Shown here in pieces: positions 27,031 through 36,310 of a DNA stretch of 64,000 nt. The translations under genes and the position numbers were made by a program. The notes beneath the pieces were generated by a model. It was given only the letters and a program-made list of their open reading frames with translations. It was not told the origin of the DNA and ran no database searches. Each line of letters opens with the position of its first letter. Within the stretch, counting starts at the first letter, position 1. The DNA comes from Sphingosinicellaceae bacterium (GTDB lineage: Bacteria; Pseudomonadota; Alphaproteobacteria; Sphingomonadales; Sphingomonadaceae). The DNA is taken from NCBI GenBank assembly GCA_019285715.1, contig CP079108.1:2619001-2683000 (forward strand). The letters run 5' to 3'.

Positions 27031-28099
27031 TCGCCGCACCCTGCTGGTGGCGACCTCGCTGCTGCTGACATCGGCGTGTGCCAAGGCAAGCGGCGATGCG
27101 CCGAAACCCCCGGCAAGCGGCAAAGGCAGCGGGAAGGGAAACAATCGCACCGCCATGCCCGCCGCTGCATCCCGCCTCGCACCGGAAGACTGGAAGCGGT
27201 TCAAGGCAGCCTTCCTGCACAGCGACGGCCGGATCGTCGACACTGGCAACGGCGGCATCAGCCACAGCGAGGGCCAGGGCTATGGCATGCTGCTCGCCGA
27301 GACTGCGGCCGACCAGGAGGCGTTCAACAGCCTGTTCGGCTGGACCGAGCAGGTGCTCGCCCGCAAGGATGTCGCGCTTTATTCGTGGCGTTACGTGCCG
27401 AAGGATGCGGTGCCGGTCGCGGATACCAACAATGCAACCGACGGCGATATCCTGATCGCCTGGGCCCTGATGCGCGCCTACGACCGCTGGCATCGCCCCG
27501 AATACCGCGACCGCGCACACCAGATCCGCTCGGCGATCCGGACCCGGCTGGTGAGCGCGCAGGACGGACGAACGCTGCTGCTGCCGGCGCTGGTCGGTTT
27601 CACGGCCCCCGACCGCACGACCGTCAACCCGTCTTACTATATCTGGCCGGCGCTCGACCTGTTTGCCCGGGCCGATGGCGCGGACGGCGGCTGGAGCGCA
27701 CTGATCGCCGACGGCGAGCGCCTTGCCGGCGAGGCGAGGTTCGGGCCGTCGCGACTGCCGACCGACTGGGTCGACGTGACCAGCGGCGGCGTCGCTCCCG
27801 CGGCCGGCAAGCCGCCGCGCTTCGGCTTCGACGCGGTCCGCGTGCCGCTCTACCAGTTGATGGGCGGCCGCCGCGCTCTGACCAGTGACGTCGCAGCCTA
27901 TTGGAGCGGTTTCGCGGGCCGCGGCGCCCGCATCCCGGCGTGGGTCGACGTCGTGACCGGCGAGGTCGCCGAATACGGATTGTCGGAGGGCGGGCTGGCG
28001 GTCGTCCATCGGCTGGTCGGTGCCGCCGGGACCGGTCCGCCACCCGGTGCAAGCCGCGATTACTACTCCGACGTGCTGGCGCTGCTGACGCAAATCTAG
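27020..28099 (+). CDS. bcsZ: Cellulose-operon endoglucanase (GH8)
   Basis: 359 residues from ATG 27020, overlapping bcsD by 11 nt. The N-terminus combines a twin Arg (FDRRTLL) with a lipobox-like LTSAC (Cys20), so a lipoprotein is possible. GH8 residues: general acid Glu84 in HSEGQGYGML and the Asp141/Asp143 region in NNATDGDILIAWALM. A Lys/Gly/Ala-rich linker (residues 21-45) precedes the catalytic domain. It cleaves or relieves tension in nascent cellulose in the periplasm and is needed for normal fibre formation in relatives. Last gene of the operon. Confidence 0.93.
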   Translation: MDFDRRTLLVATSLLLTSACAKASGDAPKPPASGKGSGKGNNRTAMPAAASRLAPEDWKRFKAAFLHSDGRIVDTGNGGISHSEGQGYGMLLAETAADQEAFNSLFGWTEQVLARKDVALYSWRYVPKDAVPVADTNNATDGDILIAWALMRAYDRWHRPEYRDRAHQIRSAIRTRLVSAQDGRTLLLPALVGFTAPDRTTVNPSYYIWPALDLFARADGADGGWSALIADGERLAGEARFGPSRLPTDWVDVTSGGVAPAAGKPPRFGFDAVRVPLYQLMGGRRALTSDVAAYWSGFAGRGARIPAWVDVVTGEVAEYGLSEGGLAVVHRLVGAAGTGPPPGASRDYYSDVLALLTQI

Positions 28100-28144
28100 G
28101 TGACGCTCAAGGGCCGCGAACCGTACCGGTGCATGTGCGAAAGC

Positions 28145-28348
28145 TCACGCATCCAGCGTGGCGTCGCCCGACGCGAGATGCACCAGCCGCACGAGGGCGG
28201 GCACATCGACGATCGTCGACCGCCGACGCTTCTGGCGCGTCTCGTACGTGACTGTCTCGAAGGCATCGATGAAATCGCGTTTGACAGGCGCCGCGACGAT
28301 GAGATCGCCGATCCCATCGAGGTGCTTGGCAACGATCGCTTCAGGCAT
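28145..28348 (-). CDS. Short hypothetical protein
   Basis: 67 residues from ATG 28348, which has a GGGG site 7 nt upstream. It reads MPEAIVAKHLDGIGDLIVAA then a VKRDFIDAFETVTY segment and a basic RQKRRR run. The segment resembles the opening of a larger family in which a 'PIK..FIDA...TY..R' stretch begins the protein, so this may be a remnant. No neighbour supports a function. Confidence 0.35.
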   Translation of the reverse strand: MPEAIVAKHLDGIGDLIVAAPVKRDFIDAFETVTYETRQKRRRSTIVDVPALVRLVHLASGDATLDA

Positions 28349-28549
28349 TGGACACCCCGTTCCCAGCCTTGTTATCTGCAAGGTACGGTCTGTGTCGAAG
28401 CCGGCGGATGCGATCGCCCGGCTCATCGAGGAGGACGTTAACGAACTTTCACACTTTCGATGTGCCAATAGCGCCGTTGCCCACGTGAGATTCCGCACAT
28501 CGATGGCGAGCAAGATCGAACTGTGGCCCGCCGTATACGCCTAGCAAGA

Positions 28550-30043
28550 CTACTGCGCGCGACGCACCCGAAGTTTCGCGACAAGCTGGTGACTGAGCCG
28601 CACGGCTTGCCGCTCGGGACCATCGCCGCGACCGCCGGACACCCACAGCAGCCAGGTCGTCGTGCCATAAGTGATCACACAGGCGGCAGCGAGCACGACC
28701 AATGTGCCGAGCATGCGCCACGTCGATCCGGTCGTGCCGATCGCGTCGCGCAGCAGCCAGACGACGATCGCCATCACAGTGACGCTCGCCAGCGCACGCC
28801 GGTTGGCAAAGATCTGCGCGCGGACCGGGATGCTGATGAGCATCCGGACCATCAGCATGTTGATGAAGATCGAGATGCTGCCGGTGAGCGCGCGGGCAAA
28901 GACGATGCCCGCCAGTCCGCCGAAATACAGGCCGGCAGCAATCGTCGGCAGCCGGATGGCGAGATTGAGGACATCGCGCCGGAACATCTGCTTGGTCTTG
29001 CCGGTAGCGAGGGCGAGCGGTTGGACGACCGAGCTCAACGTCTGCAGCCCGAATACGCAGGACAGAACCTGGATGACGATCACCGCCGGCAGCCATTTAT
29101 CGCCAATGGTCAGTCGGACGATCAGGTCGGCGAGCAGCGCGCAGCCGACCGCCGCGGGCAAGGCGACGGCGCTGACCAGCGACTGTGCCGATTGGTAGGC
29201 GTGCCGCAGTCGGTCGGGCTGGTCGCGCAACTGCGTGAACGCCGGAAATAGCGTCTGCGTGAGCGGCGCAGTCGCTTCGCGCGTCGCGATCGACGCGAGG
29301 TTGTCGCCGACGGTGTAGATGCCCAGCGGGATGCGCCCGAGGAAAGTGCCGATCAGCAACTGGTCAGACTTCCAGTTGAGCGTGTTGACTGCCTGGCTCA
29401 GCGTCAGCCAGATCGAGAACGACCACAGGTCACGGCTATGGCGCCAGGTCGGACGCGGCCGATACGGCATGAACCAGTAGGACATCGAGATATAGACGAA
29501 CTGAGTCGCGACCGAGCCGATGACGAGCGCCCAGTAGCTGCGATAGACGAACGCCACCGTCAGGGCCGCGATCAGTCCGGCGAGCTTCGATGAAACGTTG
29601 AGCGCGACGTCCTGGCGAAACTGGAGCCGCCGCTGGAACACTACCAGCTTGGGGTTGGCCGCGCCGTTGACCATCGTCAGCAAGCCGAGGACGATCATCA
29701 CGGAGGCGAGCCGCGGGTCCTTGTAGGCCTGCGCGACCGGCAGGGCCGCGGCACAGAAGGCCATTCCAACGAACACCGCACGCGTAACGTTCAGCGTCCA
29801 GGCGGTGTGAAAATGCTCCTCGGTCGGTGCCGCGTGATGGATCAACGCCGAGGCGAGCGACATCTCGGTTACCGCGCTGATGACGGCGAGCATCGTGGTC
29901 GCCAGCGCGACCAAGCCGAAGTCGGCGGGCGTCAGGATCCGCGCCAACACCAGCGTGCTGACGAAGGCGATGAGATTGGTCAGCGCACGGGCTACCGTCA
30001 GCCACGCAGCACCGCCCGCGAGCTTCGATCTCAGGCCGTCCAC
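28550..30043 (-). CDS. Polysaccharide flippase, Wzx/WzxC-type MOP family
   Basis: 497 residues with about 12-14 hydrophobic helices. It starts LAGGAAWLTVARALTNLIAF and then VLARILTPADFGLVALATTM, the classic N-terminal signature of oligosaccharide flippases. It moves lipid-linked repeat units across the inner membrane. It lies downstream of the cellulose operon on the other strand and is divergent from the GT8 and pyruvyl-transferase genes. I infer that it serves the heteropolysaccharide exported by Wza/BY-kinase, not cellulose, which needs no flippase. Confidence 0.9.
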   Translation of the reverse strand: MDGLRSKLAGGAAWLTVARALTNLIAFVSTLVLARILTPADFGLVALATTMLAVISAVTEMSLASALIHHAAPTEEHFHTAWTLNVTRAVFVGMAFCAAALPVAQAYKDPRLASVMIVLGLLTMVNGAANPKLVVFQRRLQFRQDVALNVSSKLAGLIAALTVAFVYRSYWALVIGSVATQFVYISMSYWFMPYRPRPTWRHSRDLWSFSIWLTLSQAVNTLNWKSDQLLIGTFLGRIPLGIYTVGDNLASIATREATAPLTQTLFPAFTQLRDQPDRLRHAYQSAQSLVSAVALPAAVGCALLADLIVRLTIGDKWLPAVIVIQVLSCVFGLQTLSSVVQPLALATGKTKQMFRRDVLNLAIRLPTIAAGLYFGGLAGIVFARALTGSISIFINMLMVRMLISIPVRAQIFANRRALASVTVMAIVVWLLRDAIGTTGSTWRMLGTLVVLAAACVITYGTTTWLLWVSGGRGDGPERQAVRLSHQLVAKLRVRRAQ

Positions 30044-30257
30044 GCCGGCAATCCTGTAGCCTGCCGGTCACCAGCACCGGTCATGGCACGGCAAAACCTT
30101 AACAGAAATAGAGACATGATAGGAACGATGTTGCCTTCGTGTGCGCCGCAAACTACGCATATGCTGCGCCGCACAAACCGTCGAGCGCCTTTTCGGGTGC
30201 AGCCGAAGAGTTGATAATAGCCATTGCTTGCCGGACCGGATCGCCGAGAGAAAGTCG

Positions 30258-31181
30258 ATGATGACCATCCACTGTGCGTTTTCGTCCGACGACAATTACT
30301 TCCAGCATCTGGCTGTCGCGATCACCTCGCTGCTCGAGAACAATCGGCACCACGAGTTCGTGCTCCACGTCGTTCATGGCGAAGTCAGCGAAACGAAGCG
30401 CGCGATGCTCTCGACGCAGGTGGCTCGCTACCCCAATGCGACGCTGCACCTCTACGAATTCGACGACGCGCCATATCGGCATTTCCGCCTGGATTCACAT
30501 ATTACCCTGGCGTCGTATTTTCGGCTGTTTCTGACGGAGATCCTGCCTCCCGAAATCGACCGGGTCCTGTATCTCGATGCCGATATCGTCGTGCTCGGCG
30601 ATGTCGCACCGCTTTGGGAGACCGCATTCGACAATTGCCTGATCGCTGCCGCACCGAACATCTTTTCGCAGAACAACGAACGGCTCGGATTGCCCCGCGA
30701 CTATTGTTATTTCAACGCTGGTATCCTGGTCGTCGACCTGGCGGGGTGGCGGCGCGAGGGCCTGCTCCGGCGCTTCGTCGACTATGTTGAGCGCAACCAC
30801 ATGATCCTGCGCTGGCACGACCAGGATGCGCTCAACGCGGTGCTCCACGACCGCGTCCGGTATGTCGACTACGGCTGGAATTTTCAAGCGCGGACCCAGC
30901 CGACCGACGCGGCCGCGCTGTCGCTCGATGCGAGCGCATTTCGCCGCCTCCGCAAGCAGCCGCAAATCGTCCACTTCACGACCGAGAAGAAGCCCTGGCT
31001 ATATGCCTACAGGGTGCCGTTCGAGGCGGAATACCACCGCTACCTGAAGCTGACGCCCTGGCGGTCGTACGTTCCGCCCGACAAGTCGTTCAAGAGCTGG
31101 ACCAAACGTAACTTCCCGCGCGCGCCGCACTATTTCTGGGAGTTGAAGCGGCGCGCTTCACTCCTGCGCGCGCGATCCTGA
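30258..31181 (+). CDS. Family 8 glycosyltransferase
   Basis: About 308 residues from ATG 30258 (a second ATG follows at once; upstream GAGAG). GT8 features: start TIHCAFSSDDNYFQHLAVAI, metal-binding DxD in RVLYLDADIVVLGD, acceptor region YFNAGILVVDL, and the C-terminal HFTTEKKPWLY (H-x-x-x-x-KPW). These retaining enzymes transfer galactose or glucose to LPS or capsule intermediates. It is followed 20 nt later by a polysaccharide pyruvyl transferase, so they form an operon. Confidence 0.92.
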   Translation: MMTIHCAFSSDDNYFQHLAVAITSLLENNRHHEFVLHVVHGEVSETKRAMLSTQVARYPNATLHLYEFDDAPYRHFRLDSHITLASYFRLFLTEILPPEIDRVLYLDADIVVLGDVAPLWETAFDNCLIAAAPNIFSQNNERLGLPRDYCYFNAGILVVDLAGWRREGLLRRFVDYVERNHMILRWHDQDALNAVLHDRVRYVDYGWNFQARTQPTDAAALSLDASAFRRLRKQPQIVHFTTEKKPWLYAYRVPFEAEYHRYLKLTPWRSYVPPDKSFKSWTKRNFPRAPHYFWELKRRASLLRARS

Positions 31182-31200
31182 CGATTTCCGGAGACCAATT

Positions 31201-32142
31201 TTGCAAATCTTGACGGTTTTGGACACCAGCGTCCCGAGCAACAACCTCGGCGACGAGATCATCATGGACGCGGTCTATGACGTCGTCCACGAGGTGCTGC
31301 CCAACGCCTATATCAACCGTGTCGGCACCCATGATTATCTCGGCGAATATAGCCGCAAGCTGATCGCGGCGAGCGATTTTTCGATCTTCGGCGGCACCAA
31401 CATGCTTGATCCGGATATGCTGTCGAAGGGCGCGCTGTGGAAGCTCCGCCTGTCGGATGTCGGCAAGATCAGCCCGGTGGTCCTGCTCGGCGTCGGCTGG
31501 CGACGCTACGGCGAGGCCGCGAGCTGGTCATCGCGTCGATTGCTCAATTCGGTTCTCAGCACCGACTTCGTCCATTCGGTCCGCGACAGCTACACGCTGG
31601 ATCGCCTCGCCGGCATCAAGCCGAAGGCTAGCAACACCGCTTGCATGACGATGTGGCGCCTCGATGCAGCAGCCACCGCGAAGCTGCCGCGTACCAAGGC
31701 GACGCGGGTGGTGACGACGCTGACCTTCTACAGCAAAGACGAAGCCGCGGACCGGCGCATGCTCGAACTGCTCAAGGGGAATTACGCGACGGTCGCGATC
31801 TGGTCGCAGCAGGCTCCCGACCTGGCGTACCTCGAAAGCCTGGGCGTCCCGGGTATCGAGGTCATCCCGCCGACACTGCGCGCCTATAATTCTTATCTCG
31901 ACAACGAGGACATCGACTTCATCGGCACCCGCCTCCACGGCGGCGTCCGGGCGATGCAGAAAGGGCACCGCGCGCTGATCATCGGCATCGACAACCGCGC
32001 CACCGAGATCGCCCGCGACACCGGCCTTCCGGTCGTCCCGCGCGGTAGCGACGAGGCGATCTCCGCGTGGATACACGCCGGTTGCGCGACCACGATCACC
32101 CTGCCGACAGAGGCGATCGCGCAGTGGAAAGCACAGTTCTGA
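31201..32142 (+). CDS. Polysaccharide pyruvyl transferase family protein
   Basis: 313 residues from TTG 31201 with GGAG upstream. The family pattern is an N-terminal SNNLGDEIIMDAV motif and a C-terminal DFIGTRLHGGVRAMQKGHRA with the conserved RLHG. Known members add pyruvate ketals from PEP to exopolysaccharide sugars. Its pairing with GT8 and a flippase suggests an acidic, pyruvylated polymer. Cytoplasmic; no signal peptide. Confidence 0.88.
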   Translation: MQILTVLDTSVPSNNLGDEIIMDAVYDVVHEVLPNAYINRVGTHDYLGEYSRKLIAASDFSIFGGTNMLDPDMLSKGALWKLRLSDVGKISPVVLLGVGWRRYGEAASWSSRRLLNSVLSTDFVHSVRDSYTLDRLAGIKPKASNTACMTMWRLDAAATAKLPRTKATRVVTTLTFYSKDEAADRRMLELLKGNYATVAIWSQQAPDLAYLESLGVPGIEVIPPTLRAYNSYLDNEDIDFIGTRLHGGVRAMQKGHRALIIGIDNRATEIARDTGLPVVPRGSDEAISAWIHAGCATTITLPTEAIAQWKAQF

Positions 32143-32171
32143 GGCCGGCTAAATCACCTTCTCGGCGAATT

Positions 32172-32185
32172 GGGGCTGCTGCCCC
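32172..32185. terminator. Short GC hairpin between convergent genes
   Basis: GGGGC (32172-32176) pairs with GCCCC (32181-32185) over TGCT, in the 73-nt gap between the pyruvyl transferase and the convergent esterase gene. No T run follows, so this is only a weak candidate. Confidence 0.35.
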
Positions 32186-32215
32186 GGATGTGCGAGATAT
32201 CGTCCGATCGCTAAC

Positions 32216-33247
32216 CTAGCGTAGCGGCACCTCGCCGCCAAATCCGCCGATGCGCCGCGCCCACGCTAAGAAAAGCTCGGGCCATGCGGCGGCGGGGACG
32301 GAGGACGGCAGGGTCACGCCGAAGCCGTGCTTGCCTTCCTGGAACAGGTGCAGCTCGCACGGTACCTGGGCAGTGCGCAGCGCGGCCAGCGCGATCAGCG
32401 CGTTCTGGGGATCGACGACATCATCATCGAGCGCCTGTGCGACGAAGGTCGGACAGATGCCGGGGCGGATGTTGGTCTCGACCGAAAGGGCGTTCGCGAG
32501 CGCCTCGTGGCCGTTGCCTTCTCCAACCAGAGCGCGCCGCGAACCGGTGTGCGTGTAGGGTGGCTTGAGCGTGATCACCGGATAGAGCAGGCCCGCGTAC
32601 GCCGGTCGCGCCGAGTGCCTGTCGCCGGCGTCGATCGGAGCGTAGGCTGGCCGGCCGAACTCGGTCAGCAAACGCCCCGCCAAGTGACCGCCGGCCGAGA
32701 ACCCGAGCACCCCGACATCCGCCGGATCACGACCGTGCGTTGCTGCGTCGTCACGGATCAGGCGCATCGCGCGCTGCGCGTCCGCCAAGGGAGCATCCGC
32801 CTCGTTGGCCCACCCAAGCCGGTCACCCGGCAGCCGGTAGGCGAGGACATAAACCGTGATGCCGGTCGGGAGCAGCCGCTGGGCGATGCTGGTGCCCTCA
32901 TTGTCCCACGAGACGAAATGATAACCGCCCCCAGGCAGAATCAGCAGCGAACCGCCGCTGGCATGCTGGGGTCGCCAGACGGCGAGCACTGGACGCGCAT
33001 AGCCGTGCAGGTCACCGGCGAGAACCGGACGTGGCGGCGGCGTGGGACTACTCCAAGCCGGGACCCGCTCGCCCCCGGGCGGGCGGCCCGGCCACACATC
33101 CCATACGTCCTGCGGCGGAGCTCCGGGTCGCACCGGCTCGCGCGTCAGCGGTTGCGTCGCGGGCGAGCGAGCCAACGCGCCGGCCGGCCGGAAGGCCGCG
33201 GGCACGAGCGTGGCGGCTGTCAGCAGCCAGCGGCGGGAAAGGGACAT
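32216..33247 (-). CDS. Exported alpha/beta hydrolase (carbohydrate-esterase-like)
   Basis: 343 residues. The N-terminus has a twin-arginine-like export signal (MSLSRRWLLTAATLVPAAF). The hydrolase fold shows the oxyanion segment LLILPGGGYHFVSWDNEG, nucleophile serine in GFSAGGHLAGRLL, acid in AQALDDDVVDP and histidine in EGKHGFGV. The pattern matches the acetyl-xylan-esterase/BD-FAE-like hydrolases that deacylate polysaccharides. Its position beside polysaccharide genes suggests, but does not prove, a role in polymer modification. Confidence 0.85.
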   Translation of the reverse strand: MSLSRRWLLTAATLVPAAFRPAGALARSPATQPLTREPVRPGAPPQDVWDVWPGRPPGGERVPAWSSPTPPPRPVLAGDLHGYARPVLAVWRPQHASGGSLLILPGGGYHFVSWDNEGTSIAQRLLPTGITVYVLAYRLPGDRLGWANEADAPLADAQRAMRLIRDDAATHGRDPADVGVLGFSAGGHLAGRLLTEFGRPAYAPIDAGDRHSARPAYAGLLYPVITLKPPYTHTGSRRALVGEGNGHEALANALSVETNIRPGICPTFVAQALDDDVVDPQNALIALAALRTAQVPCELHLFQEGKHGFGVTLPSSVPAAAWPELFLAWARRIGGFGGEVPLR

Positions 33248-33427
33248 GGCGATGGTCCTCGATGAATTTTCGGGTCCACCACGTTAGTCGGGCGATGCGA
33301 GACCGGCCACCCGCCCGACACAGGGCAGGTTACCGGGAAAGAGAGCCGCTTTGACTCCAGAGCCCCGGATCGGCGATGTGGCCGGCAACTGTTCCTGGCA
33401 TACCGCTGACATTCCCCGCGAGACCGC

Positions 33428-34579
33428 ATGCACCTCAACCATTTCGATGTCGGCGTATTCCTGCGCGACTACTGGCAGAAGCAGCCGCTGCTGATCCGGA
33501 GTCCGTGGGCGTCCTGGAGCAACCCGCTCGAGCCGAATGAACTGGCAGGTCTCGCCTGTGAGGACGGCATTGAATCCCGCCTGATCGTGCAGAAGCGCGA
33601 CACCTGGAAAGTCGAGCACGGTCCTTTCCCGGGATCGCGTTTCGCCAAGCCCGGCAAGAAGCCGTGGACGCTGCTCGTGCAGGCGGTCGACCATATCGTG
33701 CCGGACGTCGCCGCACTCATCGAGCCGTTCCGATTTATCCCGAACTGGCGCATCGACGACGTCATGGTCAGCTACGCGACCGACAAGGGTGGCGTCGGTC
33801 CGCACTTCGACCAGTACGACGTCTTCCTGATCCAGGGACTGGGCAAGCGCCGCTGGCAAGTCGGCGGCCTGTGCGATCACGCGACCGAACTGTTGCCGCA
33901 CGACGATCTGCGGCTGCTCGCGAAATTCGAACCCACCGACGAGTGGATTCTCGAGCCCGGCGACATCCTCTATGTGCCGCCCCGCATTGCCCACAACGGT
34001 GTCGCGGTCGGCGACGACTGCATGACCTACTCGATCGGTTTTCGAGCGCCGTCGCGGAGCGAACTGACGGCGCACTGGTGCGATCACCTGCTCGAGGCGA
34101 TGCAGGAAGACGACCGCTACGTCGATGCGGGTTTGGCGGCGCAGGACAATCCGGGCGAGATCTCTTTGGAAGCGATCGCCCGGCTGCATGCGATGGTCAC
34201 CGAGAAAATGCTCGACCGCGACGCGTTCGCGCGCTGGTTCGGCGAATACAGCAGCACGCCGAAAAACCCCGATGCCGATTTTGAACCCGAGCCGCCCATT
34301 CGCGCCGGCAAGCTCCGCCAGCAGATCGCCGACGGCAGTACGCTGCGCCGCAGCCCGGCAAGCCGCTTTTCGTTCATTCGGCAAGACGCGAACTCACTAA
34401 TCCTGTTCGTCGATGGCGAAAGCTTCTCATGCGCCGAGGAGAGCGCGGCGTTTGCCGAATTACTCTGTGCCCGCGACCGCGTGCCGATCGCCCCGGCATT
34501 GCTGGAATCATCCTCGGCGATCGCCTTGATCGCAAGCCTCCTCGATCAAGGCAGCGTCACCTTCGACCCTGAAGCCTGA
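33428..34579 (+). CDS. Ribosomal oxygenase-type JmjC/cupin protein (RoxA/YcfD-like)
   Basis: 383 residues. The Fe(II) site is His126-x-Asp128 in [10 protein letters not shown] plus the distal His in [14 protein letters not shown]. The N-terminal [19 protein letters not shown] is a hallmark of the YcfD/MINA/NO66 group. A C-terminal winged-helix-like region follows. In E. coli YcfD hydroxylates an arginine of ribosomal protein L16 using 2-oxoglutarate and O2. The gene is convergent with rluE, overlapping it by 34 nt at the 3' ends; both products act on the large subunit. Confidence 0.88.
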   Translation: MHLNHFDVGVFLRDYWQKQPLLIRSPWASWSNPLEPNELAGLACEDGIESRLIVQKRDTWKVEHGPFPGSRFAKPGKKPWTLLVQAVDHIVPDVAALIEPFRFIPNWRIDDVMVSYATDKGGVGPHFDQYDVFLIQGLGKRRWQVGGLCDHATELLPHDDLRLLAKFEPTDEWILEPGDILYVPPRIAHNGVAVGDDCMTYSIGFRAPSRSELTAHWCDHLLEAMQEDDRYVDAGLAAQDNPGEISLEAIARLHAMVTEKMLDRDAFARWFGEYSSTPKNPDADFEPEPPIRAGKLRQQIADGSTLRRSPASRFSFIRQDANSLILFVDGESFSCAEESAAFAELLCARDRVPIAPALLESSSAIALIASLLDQGSVTFDPEA

Positions 34580-35127
34580 GCGACCGGCAGTTCCCGCCAC
34601 TCCCCGGGGCGAATCCCTTCGATCGTCCAGTCGCCGACGCTCCACCGCACCAGCCTGAGCGTTGGATGACCGATCGCTGCCGTCATCCGGCGCACCTGCC
34701 GGTTCCGTCCCTCGCGGATCGTCAGCCTGAGCCAGCAGTCGGGCACGGTCTTGCGAAAACGCACCGGTGGGTCGCGCGGCCAGAGCTCCGGCGCCGCAAT
34801 GCGCTCTGCCTCAGCCGGACGGGTCGGGCCGTCCTTCAGCACGACACCCCGACGCAGCGCCGCGAGGCTCGCCTCCTCAGGCTCACCCTCGACCTGGACC
34901 AGATACGACTTCGCCATCTTGAACCTGGGGTCGGCGATCCGCGCCTGCAGCCTGCCGTCGTCGGTGAGCAGGAGCAGCCCCTCGCTATCGAGGTCGAGAC
35001 GCCCCGCGGGGTAGACGCCTGGCACCTCGATGAAGCTCGACAGCGTTGGCCGGGCCGAAACCGCGCCGCGATCGGTGAATTGCGGCAGAACGCCGTACGG
35101 CTTGTTGAACAGGATCAGTCGCGGCAT
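34546..35127 (-). CDS. rluE: 23S rRNA pseudouridine synthase RluE-type
   Basis: 193 residues from ATG 35127 with a GAGGGG site 3 nt upstream. RsuA/RluE family: start [18 protein letters not shown], catalytic Asp45 in [18 protein letters not shown]-terminal [22 protein letters not shown] in overlapping pieces. The short form without an S4 domain fits RluE, which modifies U2457 of 23S rRNA in E. coli. Convergent with the ribosomal oxygenase gene. Confidence 0.9.
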   Translation of the reverse strand: MPRLILFNKPYGVLPQFTDRGAVSARPTLSSFIEVPGVYPAGRLDLDSEGLLLLTDDGRLQARIADPRFKMAKSYLVQVEGEPEEASLAALRRGVVLKDGPTRPAEAERIAAPELWPRDPPVRFRKTVPDCWLRLTIREGRNRQVRRMTAAIGHPTLRLVRWSVGDWTIEGIRPGEWRELPVAQASGSKVTLP

Positions 35128-35170
35128 CGCCCCTCGCAAGCCAAGGCGAGGCGTCGCTCGCCACGCGCGT

Positions 35171-36310
35171 CTACGGCCAGAAGCGCCGCGACGCTATCGC
35201 CGCGCCCTCCGCCAGCACTCCCATCTTGGCCCAGACTACGTCCGGATCGACACCGCCCGAGCCGGCGTGGATCGAGAAGCCGCAGTCGACGCCCGCCATG
35301 ACACGGTCGCGCCCGACCAGGTGCGCATAGCGTCCGATGCGCTGGGCGATCAACTCCGGATGCTCGATATAGCCCGACTGGCACTCGACGACGCCGGGGA
35401 TGAGCACCTTGCCGTCCGGCAGGCCGACCTCCTCGAACAGCGCGAATTCGTGGGCGTGACGCGGGTTGGCGGCCTCGAACTGGATTGCATGCGGGCGCGC
35501 CGTCCAGACCAGGTCGAGGATATCGCGCAGCGGCACGTCGCAGTGGTGTGGCCCCGGGTAGTTACCCCAGCACAGGTGCATCCGCATGCGCTCCGGCGCG
35601 ATGTTGCGGGTGGCATGGTTGAGCGCCGCGACGTTGAGCGCGATGCGGTCGCGGAAGGCGCTCAGGTCGAGGTCGCGGAACTGGGTGTGGCGGCCCATCG
35701 CGAGGTCGGGGCAATCGACCTGGAGGGTCAGGCCGGCGGCGACGATTGCCTCGTACTCGTGACGCAGTCCCTCGGCGAGCGCGAACAGATAGTCCTCGTC
35801 GCTGGCGTAATAGGCGTTGGCGAAGAACAGCGCCGTCACCCCCGGCGAGGCCGCGGACATGAAACCTAGGGTGCCCGGATGGCGGCTCAGTGCATCGCCG
35901 AGGTTGGCGGCGTCGACGTGGACCGCGTCCATGTCCTTAACGGTGATCGGCGCGTTGCACGCCGGCGTCTTGCGGTGCTTGCGCCCGGCATCGCCGAAGA
36001 TGCGCTGCTTGACCCCGGGGAAGTCCTCGACGTCCTGGAAGACGTAGGAGTTGCCCTCGCCGCTGAAGCCGTGGAGGCGGTCCTTGATGTAGGTCGCATA
36101 GCTCGGCTTCGACTGCTCGCCGTCGTTGACGACATCGAGGCCGGCGCGGGCCTGCGCATCGACGACATCGCCGACGGCAAGCTCGACCCGCGCCGCCAGC
36201 GCCGCGGCATCGACCGTGGCGCCCTCCTCCTTGGCGAAGATCATTGCGATCAGGTCGTCGGCGCGCGGCAGGCTGCCGACGTGGGTGGTGAGGAAGCGCC
36301 CGGCGGTCAC
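35171..36310 (-). CDS. MetE-like zinc methyltransferase, second of a tandem pair
   Basis: 379 residues from GTG 36310, overlapping the stop of the preceding paralogue. It corresponds to the C-terminal catalytic domain of cobalamin-independent methionine synthase only: [14 protein letters not shown] at the start, then [12 protein letters not shown]. The zinc ligands are all present: His-x-Cys in [10 protein letters not shown], Glu in [13 protein letters not shown] and Cys in AGVDCGFS. The folate-binding N-terminal half of true MetE is missing, so the methyl donor is probably something else. Last gene of a three-gene unit with its paralogue and a citrate-synthase-like lyase. Confidence 0.85.
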   Translation of the reverse strand: MTAGRFLTTHVGSLPRADDLIAMIFAKEEGATVDAAALAARVELAVGDVVDAQARAGLDVVNDGEQSKPSYATYIKDRLHGFSGEGNSYVFQDVEDFPGVKQRIFGDAGRKHRKTPACNAPITVKDMDAVHVDAANLGDALSRHPGTLGFMSAASPGVTALFFANAYYASDEDYLFALAEGLRHEYEAIVAAGLTLQVDCPDLAMGRHTQFRDLDLSAFRDRIALNVAALNHATRNIAPERMRMHLCWGNYPGPHHCDVPLRDILDLVWTARPHAIQFEAANPRHAHEFALFEEVGLPDGKVLIPGVVECQSGYIEHPELIAQRIGRYAHLVGRDRVMAGVDCGFSIHAGSGGVDPDVVWAKMGVLAEGAAIASRRFWP

